From Leptospira meyeri (GTDB lineage: Bacteria > Spirochaetota > Leptospiria > Leptospirales > Leptospiraceae): 64,000 nt of DNA. Every line of letters starts with the position of its first letter. The first letter of the stretch is position 1. Made by a program: the position numbers and the translations under genes. Positions 17,919 through 26,939 of the stretch are shown one piece after another. The notes beneath the pieces were generated by a model that was not told the origin of the DNA, ran no database searches, and saw nothing but the letters and a program-made list of their open reading frames with translations. The stretch is from the NCBI RefSeq assembly GCF_004368965.1, contig NZ_SORO01000001.1, positions 682,001-746,000 on the forward strand, given 5' to 3'.

Positions 17919-18344
17919 CTATGTAGAAGGGGTCAGTTCTTTTTTTAAGTCTTTCATCAGCGTGCGAATAGTCGTTTCTTTATCTTTTTTGACCGCTCTC
18001 ATTCTATCTTTTAGCTCTTTTGGAATATCAAAATACTTTTCAGCCCATAGATGAATTTCCACTAAGATAGGTAACAAATCGATACCTTTATGTGTTAGTC
18101 GATATAAAACTTTTGCTTTACTTTCAGGATGATCTAATTTTTCGATCAGACCATTTTCCTCAAGCGACTGAAGCCTGGACGCCAGAATATTTGTCGCAAT
18201 ACCTTCTCCTGATTTCAAAAAATCACCATAGGTGGATTTTTTATGATTCATGAGGTCTCGGATAATGAGAAGTGACCACTTATCCCCCCAGATATCAAGG
18301 GAACAACTAATGGGACAATCGGATCTTTTTTGATTTGTTGGCAT
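17919..18344 (-). CDS. HxlR family transcriptional regulator
   Basis: A winged-helix regulator of the HxlR type: the family's N-terminal cysteine is in SDCPISCSLDIWGDKWSLLI, then RDLMNHKKSTYGDFLKSGEGIATNILASRL is the recognition region in outline, and the wing is KLDHPESKAKVLYRLT. Two cysteines lie four residues apart at the N-terminus, where HxlR proteins often sense electrophiles or redox change. ATG 18344 is used; the TTG at 18368 would place the operator inside the gene. It is divergent from an SDR/quinone-reductase pair. Confidence 0.88.
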   Translation of the reverse strand: MPTNQKRSDCPISCSLDIWGDKWSLLIIRDLMNHKKSTYGDFLKSGEGIATNILASRLQSLEENGLIEKLDHPESKAKVLYRLTHKGIDLLPILVEIHLWAEKYFDIPKELKDRMRAVKKDKETTIRTLMKDLKKELTPST

Positions 18345-18356
18345 ATTTTTCAAAAA

Positions 18357-18414
18357 ATTCACTTGCAAAATAAAAGCAGTTTTCGTTCGCTATACTTGTA
18401 AATTGCAAGTGAAT
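18357..18414. promoter_or_regulatory. HxlR-type operator, 12-bp inverted repeat
   Basis: ATTCACTTGCAA (18357-18368) and TTGCAAGTGAAT (18403-18414) are exact inverted copies. The right copy also forms a smaller palindrome with ACTTG at 18395-18399. The pair covers the whole divergent promoter region between the hxlR-type gene and the SDR gene, so one regulator dimer at each arm could repress both directions. Confidence 0.65.
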
Positions 18415-18458
18415 AATACATAGTTCGCAATTTTTAGGATAAAAGGCAAGGATAAAAT

Positions 18459-19262
18459 ATGAAACAGACAATTCTCGTTACAGGTGCTTCTTCCGGAATC
18501 GGACTTCAGATTGCTAACAAACTCCATAAGGATGGCCACACCGTGATAGGTACAAGCCGGAATCCCAAAAACCATTCCTCAAAGCTCCCTTTTAAAATGA
18601 TCGAATTAGACATTACCTCGGATAGTTCCATCGAATCCTTTGGAAAACGATTATTTAACGAAATTCCAAAACTAGATGTTTTAATCAATAACGCTGGATT
18701 TTTAGTTTCCGGTCTTGCAGAAGAAACTTCGATTGAATTAGGGAAACAACAATTTGAAACCAATTTTTGGGGGACTGTGAAAATCTCCAATCAGCTGTTA
18801 CCTTATTTTAGAAAACAAAGATCTGGAAAAATCATTACTGTTGGATCTTTTTTAGGACTCATTGGACTACCAACAGTCGCCTACTATGCCGCTTCCAAAC
18901 ATGCATTGGAAGGTTACTTTAAGGTTCTACGTTTCGAATTAAGAGACTTTAACATTAATGTAAGTATGGTAGAACCAATGAGTTTCCAAACCAATATTGG
19001 GAATAATGCAGTTCGTTCTGATTTGCAAATTGAAGATTACGATGTACTCCGTAAACAAACGGCGGCTTTTTCTAAAAATGCCTTCAGTAATTCGCCAACA
19101 CCTGAACCTGTTGTGAAAACTGTTGTTAGTATCATTGATGAGAAGGATCCAAAGTTTAATTATCCTGTGGGTCCAAGTGCGTCCTTTATACTTACCATGC
19201 AACATTATGCATATAAATTATTCGAAGGTTCTATCTTAAAAAAATTGCGTAATGCTAAATGA
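18459..19262 (+). CDS. Short-chain dehydrogenase/reductase
   Basis: SDR with cofactor loop TGASSGIGLQ near residue 8, NNAGFLV near residue 80, Ser in VGSFLG and YYAASK near residue 148. After the core, NVSMVEPMSFQTN and a C-terminal helix region ending at 267 residues fit the class of larger oxidoreductases acting on steroid- or retinol-like alcohols, but substrate cannot be read. A ribosome site AAGGCAAGGA precedes ATG 18459. The quinone-reductase-like gene follows after 26 bases, so the two form an operon probably controlled by the divergent HxlR protein. Confidence 0.85.
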   Translation: MKQTILVTGASSGIGLQIANKLHKDGHTVIGTSRNPKNHSSKLPFKMIELDITSDSSIESFGKRLFNEIPKLDVLINNAGFLVSGLAEETSIELGKQQFETNFWGTVKISNQLLPYFRKQRSGKIITVGSFLGLIGLPTVAYYAASKHALEGYFKVLRFELRDFNINVSMVEPMSFQTNIGNNAVRSDLQIEDYDVLRKQTAAFSKNAFSNSPTPEPVVKTVVSIIDEKDPKFNYPVGPSASFILTMQHYAYKLFEGSILKKLRNAK

Positions 19263-19288
19263 TATTCGTTCACAAATAGGTAGTTTAT

Positions 19289-20290
19289 ATGAAAGCATAT
19301 ACGATCAATCGCTATAGTAAAAAAGGCAAATTGAATCTAACGGATGTACCTGAACCAATCTTAAAAGAAAATGATGTATTGGTTCAGGTTCATTCAGCAG
19401 GAATCAACTTATTGGATTCTAAAATCAAATCGGGGGAATTCAAACTGATATTGCCGTACAAATTGCCCCTAATTTTGGGTCATGATGTAGCAGGTAGAAT
19501 TATTCAAGTTGGTTCGAAGGTTCAGAAATTCAAAGTAGGAGACGAAATATATGCAAGGCCTAAGGATTTTAGAATCGGCACTTTCGCAGAACGGATAGCC
19601 ATTGATGAAAGTGACGTTGCAATCAAGCCAACTCACTTGACGATGGAAGAAGCGGCTTCCCTTCCTTTGGTGGGACTGACTGTTTGGCAGGCATTAATCG
19701 AAAAAGCCAATCTCAAAAAAGGACAGAAAGTATTGATTCAAGCGGGTTCTGGTGGTGTTGGCACATTTGCGATTCAATTGGCAAAATATTTGGGTGCCAC
19801 TATTGCCTCCACAACCAGTGAATCAAATTTTGAACTAGTAAAAAGTCTTGGAGCGGATATCTTAATCGATTATAAAAAAAACAACTTTGAAACCATACTC
19901 AAAGATTATGATGTGGTATTAAACAGCCAGGATGGACTCACACTCCATAAATCGTTGCGGATCTTAAAACCCGGCGGAAAACTCATTTCCATTTCAGGGC
20001 CACCGGATCCGAAATTTGCAGAAGAAACAAACTTATCTTGGTTTTTAAAATTTGTGATTCATATGCTTAGTCATAAAGTGAGAAAGGAAGCCAAAAGGCT
20101 AAAGATAAGTTATACTTTCCTATTTATGAGAGCAAATGGAATTCAATTAAATGAAATCACTTCTCTCATCAATGAAGGATCCATTCGTCCGGTAGTGGAC
20201 AAAGTATTCCCTTTTTATCAATTGAACGAGGCTTTGGCATACGTAGAAAGTGGCCGCGCGAAAGGGAAAGTTGTTGTAAAAATAATTTAA
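19289..20290 (+). CDS. NAD(P)H-dependent quinone reductase / zinc-free MDR oxidoreductase
   Basis: A medium-chain dehydrogenase/reductase of 333 residues. The N-terminal GroES-like domain includes VHSAGINLLDSKIKSG and LILGHDVAGRI; the Rossmann domain has GSGGVGTFAIQLAKYLGA near residue 150. The structural-zinc cysteine cluster of alcohol dehydrogenases is missing, which fits the quinone oxidoreductase branch. Such enzymes reduce quinones or enones, a detoxification role that agrees with an HxlR regulator. It ends the operon that starts at 18459. Confidence 0.85.
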   Translation: MKAYTINRYSKKGKLNLTDVPEPILKENDVLVQVHSAGINLLDSKIKSGEFKLILPYKLPLILGHDVAGRIIQVGSKVQKFKVGDEIYARPKDFRIGTFAERIAIDESDVAIKPTHLTMEEAASLPLVGLTVWQALIEKANLKKGQKVLIQAGSGGVGTFAIQLAKYLGATIASTTSESNFELVKSLGADILIDYKKNNFETILKDYDVVLNSQDGLTLHKSLRILKPGGKLISISGPPDPKFAEETNLSWFLKFVIHMLSHKVRKEAKRLKISYTFLFMRANGIQLNEITSLINEGSIRPVVDKVFPFYQLNEALAYVESGRAKGKVVVKII

Positions 20291-20467
20291 GCACTTACCC
20301 TTTTTTTGGTATAGGGTTTTCTCTTTCTTTCGAAAACGACAAATTCGTTTCATCGGAATGGTGGTTTATATTCATAAACAAGAAAATGGCAAGACCAAAT
20401 CAAAATAATTTAGTATTAGAATGAACGATCTTTTCCAAATTATCTGGTTTTTGCCGTAATTTTTTTC

Positions 20468-21328
20468 CTACCGCATTATTTCGAATAAACGACCAAGTAA
20501 ACTGTCTTGAGTTTGCATGGTTTTGGAATTGGCTTCATAGGCGCGGTTCACTTCAATCATATCCACCATCTCTGTCACCACAGAAACATTGGAAGCTTCC
20601 AGATAACCTTGTAACACTTGTGGGGCGAGAAGATCAGGGAAAGCTGTGGGTTCACCGGATTCTGGGGTGTCGGAATAAAATGAGTCCCCTTCTTTGTCTA
20701 GGTGGCGTGGGTTTTCTACAGTGCGAATCTTTAATTTGTCGAGTAGAACCGGATCTTCGAACCTGTTTTCGCTAAAGTTGGTTCCATCTTTTGGAGCAGT
20801 ACCGAGTTTGGCGTTGATATAGATTTCTCCATTTTCTTTCACAAGGAAATTTCCTTGGTTCACTTGGATGGGGCCTTTTTCTCCGAGAAGAGGAAAACCT
20901 TGCGGGGTCACAACAAATCCATTTTTATCCAAAACAAAACTCCCACTCCGAGTGAGGCGTTCCCCGCGATTGGTGAGGACAGAAAAAAAGGCAGGTTTTT
21001 CCATACCGGGTTGGTCTTGGACCATCAAATCAAAAATATTATCCGTTTTTTTCACAGCGCCTTGTTCAAAGCGAGTGTAAACCTCGTTCACTTCGGCACC
21101 AAACCCCAGTTTACCGACAACTGGGGAAGTATCAAAAGAACCCATAGGAGTTTTTCCAATCCCATCTTCTGAATAACGATGGAGTAACATTTCGGGAAAG
21201 GTTTTGAAGACCGTGGTATCTTTTTTAAATGCAGTTTTATCCACATTGGCCAAATTGTTGGCGACCACGTCCATTCTCACTTGTTGGGAAATCATCCCAT
21301 TGGCACCAGTATAGAGTCCTCGTAACAT
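20468..21328 (-). CDS. flgF: Flagellar rod protein FlgF (FlgF/FlgG family)
   Basis: The N-terminus [20 protein letters not shown] followed by [14 protein letters not shown] is the flagellar rod/hook signature, and the C-terminus [15 protein letters not shown]...[14 protein letters not shown] is the matching coiled end. The protein builds part of the periplasmic rod. It lacks a cleaved signal, as expected for type III export. ATG 21328 follows AGGTAGGAAAG; an upstream in-frame start would add 23 residues before the conserved beginning. It is separated from the flgG operon at 31155. FlgF rather than FlgG is inferred because a better FlgG lies in that operon. Confidence 0.82.
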   Translation of the reverse strand: MLRGLYTGANGMISQQVRMDVVANNLANVDKTAFKKDTTVFKTFPEMLLHRYSEDGIGKTPMGSFDTSPVVGKLGFGAEVNEVYTRFEQGAVKKTDNIFDLMVQDQPGMEKPAFFSVLTNRGERLTRSGSFVLDKNGFVVTPQGFPLLGEKGPIQVNQGNFLVKENGEIYINAKLGTAPKDGTNFSENRFEDPVLLDKLKIRTVENPRHLDKEGDSFYSDTPESGEPTAFPDLLAPQVLQGYLEASNVSVVTEMVDMIEVNRAYEANSKTMQTQDSLLGRLFEIMR

Positions 21329-21432
21329 AACTTTCCTACCTATCATTTCTTTCGACAAGATCTGTCGATTCCACAAGAGAAAATGCGACATAGTCAAAAA
21401 AGAGTTGAAGTTTTCGAGAAAATTCGAGAGAA

Positions 21433-21810
21433 ATGAAGGACATGAAGTTATCCATTGGAAACCTCCCCCAGTCGCTTACCGAAGAAGCCCTCGAAAAACT
21501 TCTTTCTGCTCATGGAAAAGTGGAACACCTCCAAATCAAACGGGACAAAATCACCAAGGTATCCTTGGGATATGGAACGGCGGATATGGCGGATGCTGAT
21601 GCAGCCAAAGCAATTTCTGCTCTCAACGGAAAAGAAATCGAAGGAAAGGCAATTGTCCTAGTCAATCAGGAAGAACTTACCAAGTCGCAAAACGAAGCTG
21701 CAAAAAAGAAAGGAAGTCCTGCTGTTTCCAAACCTACTTTTGGCAGAAACCAAACTTCTGGTGGTGGGAATACAGGAGTCCAGAGGAGAGGCGGGTCTCG
21801 CGGTTCGTAA
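21433..21810 (+). CDS. RRM-domain RNA-binding protein
   Basis: An 80-residue RNA recognition motif: RNP2 LSIGNLP near residue 5 and RNP1-like LGYGTADM near residue 45. The usual aromatic positions of RNP1 (K-G-[FY]-[GA]-[FY]) read LGYGTA, so one of the two stacking residues is kept. The 40-residue tail is basic and glycine-rich ([16 protein letters not shown]), common in bacterial RRM proteins. It directly abuts the ATP-grasp gene (stop, then ATG). It is the first gene of a five-gene forward operon. Confidence 0.85.
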   Translation: MKDMKLSIGNLPQSLTEEALEKLLSAHGKVEHLQIKRDKITKVSLGYGTADMADADAAKAISALNGKEIEGKAIVLVNQEELTKSQNEAAKKKGSPAVSKPTFGRNQTSGGGNTGVQRRGGSRGS

Positions 21811-23013
21811 ATGAGACAACTGACCGGCAGTTACCTCTCCATTGGAGCTGGAGAGAACCAAATCCCTCTCATTCGGGCTGCAAAAGCTAGGGGACTCAAA
21901 GTCATCTCCGTAGACACAAACCCGGAAGCACCAGGACTTGTGGAATCAGATATTCGTATATTAGAATCCACTCATGAATATCGAAAAATCCTCCATGCCA
22001 TGAGTCGGGTACCCCTTCCCTTCAAACTGATGGGAGTAGGATCCAGGTCATTCGGAAAAGCAGTTTATACAGTTTCTTATTTAGCAGAAAAATTAAAACT
22101 CCGGGGGAATCCCAGGGAGACTGTGAATTTGTTTTTGGACAAAGAAAGGTTCAAAAACTCCGTTGGGAAATATGGAATTCCCCTCCCTCCTTCCTTACAA
22201 ACGAATTTACAACCCAAAGCCAAAGAAAAAAAAGTAGAACTCACGTATCCACTTATCGCTAAACCAAAAGAAGGTTCTGGAAAAAAAGGAATCACTGTTT
22301 TGGAGTCCGAGTCAGAATTCAAAAAATTCACACGTTTGAAAACAAGTGAAGGTTATCTTTTAGAGCCATTGGTTTCAGGGGATGAGGTTACGGTCCTTGG
22401 TTTTGTGATCGCCAGACGATTTTATTTGATCTCCTTAACAGACAAGATCACTACCGAAAAACCTAACTTTATTGAGGTGGCACATCTGACTCCATCCCAA
22501 CATATCGATATGGCAGGGGAAATCAAAATGATTTGCCAGGCCGTTGTCACTGCAACTAAACTAAAAACGGGACCTTTTGTTGCCGAATTCAAAATTACTA
22601 AAAATAAAGAATGCCTCCTCATCGAATCAGCTCCAGAAGTGGGTGGAGAATTTTTAGCAGATGTTCTCATCCCAGAGCATTACGGATACAATTACTTTAA
22701 TGATTTACTTTCTGTCACCATTGGTGAAAAAACTAGGCCAGGTTTTCTAAAAAAAGCGAAAGATGGGATCACCAAATCAGCTTTAGTCTTCACCCTACCC
22801 CCGGAACGACAAAAAAAAATGGGGGAACCCGTTTCCTTGGTGGCAAATACTGGAGAAACGATTTTTTTCCAAAAACAATTAGTCGCAAGTGGTGCGACTT
22901 TAGATAAATTAGAAGGCAATCACAAAAGAACCCAAGTGTTTGGAATCTCTACTAAACTCCCCATTTCCACCAAAGATTGGTTAAACTCCATTTTTGAAAG
23001 AATCAATTCATGA
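21811..23013 (+). CDS. ATP-grasp superfamily ligase
   Basis: An N-terminal pre-ATP-grasp Rossmann domain starts YLSIGAGENQIPLIRAAKARG with VISVDTNPEA, as in PurK, carbamoyl-phosphate synthetase and similar ligases. The ATP-grasp fold follows, with YPLIAKPKEGSGKKGI near residue 148 as the nucleotide loop, LLEPLVSGDEVTV, and the metal-binding end ECLLIESAPEVGGEF. The enzyme would activate a carboxylate as an acyl phosphate and join it to an amine or thiol. Start ATG 21811 directly follows the RRM gene. Two methyltransferase genes come next, so a small conjugated metabolite is a reasonable guess; the product is unknown. Confidence 0.82.
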   Translation: MRQLTGSYLSIGAGENQIPLIRAAKARGLKVISVDTNPEAPGLVESDIRILESTHEYRKILHAMSRVPLPFKLMGVGSRSFGKAVYTVSYLAEKLKLRGNPRETVNLFLDKERFKNSVGKYGIPLPPSLQTNLQPKAKEKKVELTYPLIAKPKEGSGKKGITVLESESEFKKFTRLKTSEGYLLEPLVSGDEVTVLGFVIARRFYLISLTDKITTEKPNFIEVAHLTPSQHIDMAGEIKMICQAVVTATKLKTGPFVAEFKITKNKECLLIESAPEVGGEFLADVLIPEHYGYNYFNDLLSVTIGEKTRPGFLKKAKDGITKSALVFTLPPERQKKMGEPVSLVANTGETIFFQKQLVASGATLDKLEGNHKRTQVFGISTKLPISTKDWLNSIFERINS

Positions 23014-23618
23014 AAAATGTCTGGGATGAACACTATGAAAGACCAAAATCAAAATTGGCCTTTCCTGATGAAAATTTAGTTCGTCTTTTATCTAGGATCC
23101 AACCAAAGAACCGGAATGCTCTCGACTTTGGATGTGGATCGGGAAGGCATTCTTATTTACTTCAAAATGAAGGTTATGTGGTCACTGGTTGTGATACAGC
23201 CAAAACCACCATTGATCTGTTAAACGGGGAACCTTCTTCCATTCGTTTTTTACACACTCCAGATTCCAACCTACCTTTTTTTCCAAAAGAATTTGGACTG
23301 ATTGTGAGTTGGGGAGTGTTTCATTACAACAAACGAGAAGAGGCAAAAAAACTCCTTCTCTCCTTATATGAATCACTTGAAGACGGGGGTTATCTTTTGG
23401 GTTCGATCCGAGCCGATGGAGATACTCATCTTGGCTTAACGCAAGGAAAAATGAACCTAAAGGACTTAAGCGGTGGTTATGCGGAAACCTATTCTCTCGA
23501 GGATTTAAAATCTTTTTTATCAATTTTTTCAAAAACATCGATTGGATATTCCGAAAGAACTCCACTGGGAAAACTAGAAGAGCGGATTTGCCACTGGTTT
23601 TTCCTTGCTGAAAAATAA
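23010..23618 (+). CDS. Class I SAM-dependent methyltransferase
   Basis: A short Rossmann methyltransferase. Motif I is LDFGCGSGRHSYLL near residue 38 with the acidic residue at GCDTA (motif II), and LIVSWGVFHYN near residue 95 as motif IV. It is 202 residues, overlapping the ATP-grasp stop by 4 bp and the next gene by one base. Translation is therefore probably coupled. Methyl acceptor unknown. Confidence 0.82.
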   Translation: MKNVWDEHYERPKSKLAFPDENLVRLLSRIQPKNRNALDFGCGSGRHSYLLQNEGYVVTGCDTAKTTIDLLNGEPSSIRFLHTPDSNLPFFPKEFGLIVSWGVFHYNKREEAKKLLLSLYESLEDGGYLLGSIRADGDTHLGLTQGKMNLKDLSGGYAETYSLEDLKSFLSIFSKTSIGYSERTPLGKLEERICHWFFLAEK

Positions 23619-24499
23619 TGAATGAAAAATTTTCTTTGTCTGAAGAATGCCCACTAGACCAAACCTGCGACTGGGAACCGCTTTATACTACGACTGGAAA
23701 ATATTCAGGTTTGTCCATTGTTGAATGCAAACATTGCAAACTCCAAACTCTCTTTCCTCGCTCAAACCAAAAAGAACTTTATACCAAAGATTACTACCAA
23801 GGCAAGGCGGATTACACTTACATAGACGAAAGAGAACATAAAAAATTTTTTCAGTATGTTTGGAAAGCAAGAATTCGTAATATCAAAAAGTTCATTAAAA
23901 CTGGGAACTTTTTGGACATAGGATCCTCGTTCGGGGGTTTTTTAGAATCAGCAAAAGAAGAAGGATTTTCTGTTCAAGGTGTTGAGATTTCAGAGTATGC
24001 TTCCAGTTATGCGAATGAAAACGGAATTCCTACTTTTAATGGTAATTTGATCGAAGCAAGATTTCCAAATGGACATTTCAATGTGATCACGATGGTGGAA
24101 GTGATTGAACATATCGAAAATCCAAATTTATTTTTTAAAGAGCTCACTCGTATTCTAAAACCTGGTGGCTTACTTCTTTTACAAACCGCCAATTTTGACG
24201 GATGGCAAGCCAAAACAGAAGGTCCGAACTACCACTACTATATGCCTGGCCATGTATTTTATTACTCCGATACCATCCTAAAAAAAATATTGACGAACCT
24301 TGGTTTTAATCGTTTTGTATCGTACTTCGGAGTGGATTTTCCATTATATGCGAAACTACAAAAATCAAGAGGTTCCTTTCAAAACTGGAGGGATTACCTC
24401 CAATGGTTTCGTATTTCGTATTACCATTTTAAATCCAAATGGAAACGAAATGGATTTCCGATTACTTCAAGTTACGTTTTGTACGCTTTTAAAAAATAG
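23618..24499 (+). CDS. Class I SAM-dependent methyltransferase with N-terminal cysteine cluster
   Basis: The first 45 residues contain CPLDQTC and CKHCKLQT, a C-x5-C/C-x2-C set resembling a zinc knuckle, as in methyltransferases that act on sugar or lipid intermediates. The catalytic core has motif I LDIGSSFGGFLE near residue 95, motif II GVEIS and a HVFYYS region before the C-terminus. RILKPGGLLLLQT is the standard post-motif IV strand. Gene order (ATP-grasp, methyltransferase, methyltransferase) is tightly packed. Confidence 0.82.
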   Translation: MNEKFSLSEECPLDQTCDWEPLYTTTGKYSGLSIVECKHCKLQTLFPRSNQKELYTKDYYQGKADYTYIDEREHKKFFQYVWKARIRNIKKFIKTGNFLDIGSSFGGFLESAKEEGFSVQGVEISEYASSYANENGIPTFNGNLIEARFPNGHFNVITMVEVIEHIENPNLFFKELTRILKPGGLLLLQTANFDGWQAKTEGPNYHYYMPGHVFYYSDTILKKILTNLGFNRFVSYFGVDFPLYAKLQKSRGSFQNWRDYLQWFRISYYHFKSKWKRNGFPITSSYVLYAFKK

Positions 24500-24508
24500 G
24501 TAACCCCA

Positions 24509-26869
24509 ATGAATGACTTCACCCAACCACCTTTGCTTGTACGACTCACAACGATTCCAGAAGAAAAAGGTTGGAAACGAAAACTCATTTTAGGGATCCG
24601 AGTTCTCCTTGTCTCGATTCACCGGTTTATGAAAGATGATTGCCTCATCATTGGATCAAGTTTGGCATATACAACCATTGTTACCCTCATCCCCACTCTC
24701 ACAGTGGCCCTCGCCCTCATCACGGTGGCTTCGGGAATCCAAACCAGGCAGGGGGAAATGGTGGATGAAATCAATGCTTACCTACTTCGTAATAATATCC
24801 AATTTGATATCACACCATATTTGGAAACTTTGACAGATATCATTTCGACTGCTTCTCAAATTGGAGCGGTTGGATTTGTTGTTTTTATTTTTTCCGCAAC
24901 AGCTGTATTAAGATCTTTAGAAAAAGCTTTCCATATCATATGGAAAATTGACCTTCACAGAAACTTTATCAATAAGTTTGTATTTTATTTCTTTCTCATC
25001 TCATTTGGCCCTCTTCTCTTTGTTGTCGGTAAAAATATCACTGATAAAATATCAGATTCGGTTCGACCTCCACATTTGAAGTCGATTGTTTCCACCAAAC
25101 ATGGAGAACTATGGGTAGCAGGTGAAAAAGGAAATATTGGTAGTATCAAAGAACTTAATCAATCTGTATCTTTTATCCCTAATTCTAGTATTGATTTTGA
25201 AAACATGCTTTGTGTTGACTTTGATACAGTAGAAACAGGGACCTGCAAAAAACCAGAGATCTCAAAAGAAAATTTTTTCCGAATTCGTAGCGTTGGAAAT
25301 ACTCTTTTTTCCATCTCAGAAGAAGGAAGTTTTCTTTATTCCAATGATTTAGGAAAATCTTGGAAACTTCATTCACTCAAAGGAATTGCTGTTTCAGATT
25401 TTGGTGCGATTGATTATGACACTTTGTTTATCCTAACAAAGGATACACGAACTCTTCGTTACGAAATTGGAAAAACCCTAAAAGAAATCAAAAGATTCAC
25501 CGATCCTGCCATCACTCCCATTCGGATTCGTTTTTTTTCAGACAAAGATGGATTCATTTTAGATCGTGAAGGAAGGTTGTGGAAAACTAGCGATGGAGGG
25601 ATCACTTTTTTCCCACAGGAAATCTCTCCTAAACCATTAAATGACATTGCGTTTCTCAATCGTAATGTTGGGTTTTTAGTAGGTGACAGTGGTGCTGTGT
25701 TCAAGACCGTCGATGGAGGTTATACTTGGACAGACTTAAGTCATAGAAAGTATTCCTACGAACGTGTTTGGGTTTTTGCATCTCCCAAAAAACAAGATTA
25801 TGATGTTTATATCCTCACATCACTTGGTGACATTCTTTTGTCTGAAGATGAGGGGGAAAATTGGTCCACAGCGTATAAAGGAAAAGCCGGGATGATCTTA
25901 GATATGGTCCTCCTTTCCAAAAAATCAAAAGAAACTGCGGAAGTCCTAACAGATGGATCGGAACCTCTGGTAGAAGAAACTGTGGAAATTGAAACAGAAG
26001 AAGAAGCAGAAGCGAATTCCCAAAGCGAAAGTATGTTAGGTTTAGTGGGTGTTGGGGAATTCAATAAAATCATTCGAGTCGAAGAAGATTCAAAAGGCCA
26101 AACCATTTGGAAAAAATACCAAGGGGGGAAAAGATTCTTTTCTCTTTATTCCATATTCCAAATTCTCTTACCACTACTCGCTCTTTGGCTTTTCTTTTTG
26201 TTAATTTTTAACATCATCCCCAATACAAAAGTGCCGATCAAAGCATCTTCAATTGGAGCCGCAGTGACCGGGATCATTCTCATCATTTTCTTTTGGGGGT
26301 TTATCAATATCTATCTAACCTCATTCACGGAAAAAACGATGATTGTGTATAAGGCTCTTGCAGCAATCCCCATTGCTTTACTTGCCATTTACTCCATCTC
26401 ACTCATCATTTTATACGGAGCGGAAGTCACCGCCACTTTACAATTCCCCGACAGATACATCCTTCCCAAACATCCGTTCGAAGATATTGATAGTAATCTG
26501 TCATATGAGTTTTACAAAACCATCCAGGTGTTGGCCCTCACCTATGTCCACCAAATGAAACAAGGAGAACTCATCAAACTTTCAAGCTTACGAAAAACAC
26601 TTCTGATGCCAGAAAAAGATTTAACTACAATTTTAGAAAAGTTAAACGATGCCAAGCTGATAGAAATGACGGAAGACAAACGAGTTGCTCCTGTAAAATT
26701 AAAAGAGCAGATTGATTTAGTAGCTTTATACGAACAAACTTCTAGTTTTAAAATTGGGGCACCGAAAGAACTAAATAAAATTTCTCCAAAACTAAATGAA
26801 AACCTCAGTCTGTTAGAAGAGAAACTAAAAGAAGAGCTTAAAAAGATTTCGTTTAAAGATTTGGTTTAA
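24509..26869 (+). CDS. YihY/BrkB family membrane protein with inserted propeller-like domain
   Basis: The YihY/BrkB fold has six membrane helices. Helices 1-3 are at about residues 45-180 (SLAYTTIVTLIPTLTVALAL at the first, FVFYFFLISFGPLLFVVG at the third) and helices 4-6 at 545-660. Residues 188-543, between them, hold a different domain: repeated GxxWKTSDGG-like blades (RLWKTSDGGITF, AVFKTVDGGYTW, DILLSEDEGENW, FLYSNDLGKSW), as in Ycf48/sialidase-type propellers. The topology suggests the insert is outside the cytoplasm. Residues 670-786 look like a winged-helix domain. Average family members are under 450 residues. It ends the RRM/ATP-grasp operon. Confidence 0.8.
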   Translation: MNDFTQPPLLVRLTTIPEEKGWKRKLILGIRVLLVSIHRFMKDDCLIIGSSLAYTTIVTLIPTLTVALALITVASGIQTRQGEMVDEINAYLLRNNIQFDITPYLETLTDIISTASQIGAVGFVVFIFSATAVLRSLEKAFHIIWKIDLHRNFINKFVFYFFLISFGPLLFVVGKNITDKISDSVRPPHLKSIVSTKHGELWVAGEKGNIGSIKELNQSVSFIPNSSIDFENMLCVDFDTVETGTCKKPEISKENFFRIRSVGNTLFSISEEGSFLYSNDLGKSWKLHSLKGIAVSDFGAIDYDTLFILTKDTRTLRYEIGKTLKEIKRFTDPAITPIRIRFFSDKDGFILDREGRLWKTSDGGITFFPQEISPKPLNDIAFLNRNVGFLVGDSGAVFKTVDGGYTWTDLSHRKYSYERVWVFASPKKQDYDVYILTSLGDILLSEDEGENWSTAYKGKAGMILDMVLLSKKSKETAEVLTDGSEPLVEETVEIETEEEAEANSQSESMLGLVGVGEFNKIIRVEEDSKGQTIWKKYQGGKRFFSLYSIFQILLPLLALWLFFLLIFNIIPNTKVPIKASSIGAAVTGIILIIFFWGFINIYLTSFTEKTMIVYKALAAIPIALLAIYSISLIILYGAEVTATLQFPDRYILPKHPFEDIDSNLSYEFYKTIQVLALTYVHQMKQGELIKLSSLRKTLLMPEKDLTTILEKLNDAKLIEMTEDKRVAPVKLKEQIDLVALYEQTSSFKIGAPKELNKISPKLNENLSLLEEKLKEELKKISFKDLV

Positions 26870-26874
26870 ACGAA

Positions 26875-26917
26875 ACTAAATCAAACAAAACAATTGGTTG
26901 GTTTTGTTTGATTTAGT
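26875..26917. terminator. Strong bidirectional terminator hairpin
   Basis: A 17-base perfect stem: ACTAAATCAAACAAAAC (26875-26891) pairs with GTTTTGTTTGATTTAGT (26901-26917) around a nine-base loop. It lies between the convergent yihY-type gene and flgJ, so it can end both transcripts; the A/T-rich arms supply the T-run in both directions. Confidence 0.75.
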
Positions 26918-26939
26918 GATATTCGCAGAGCGATTTAAT

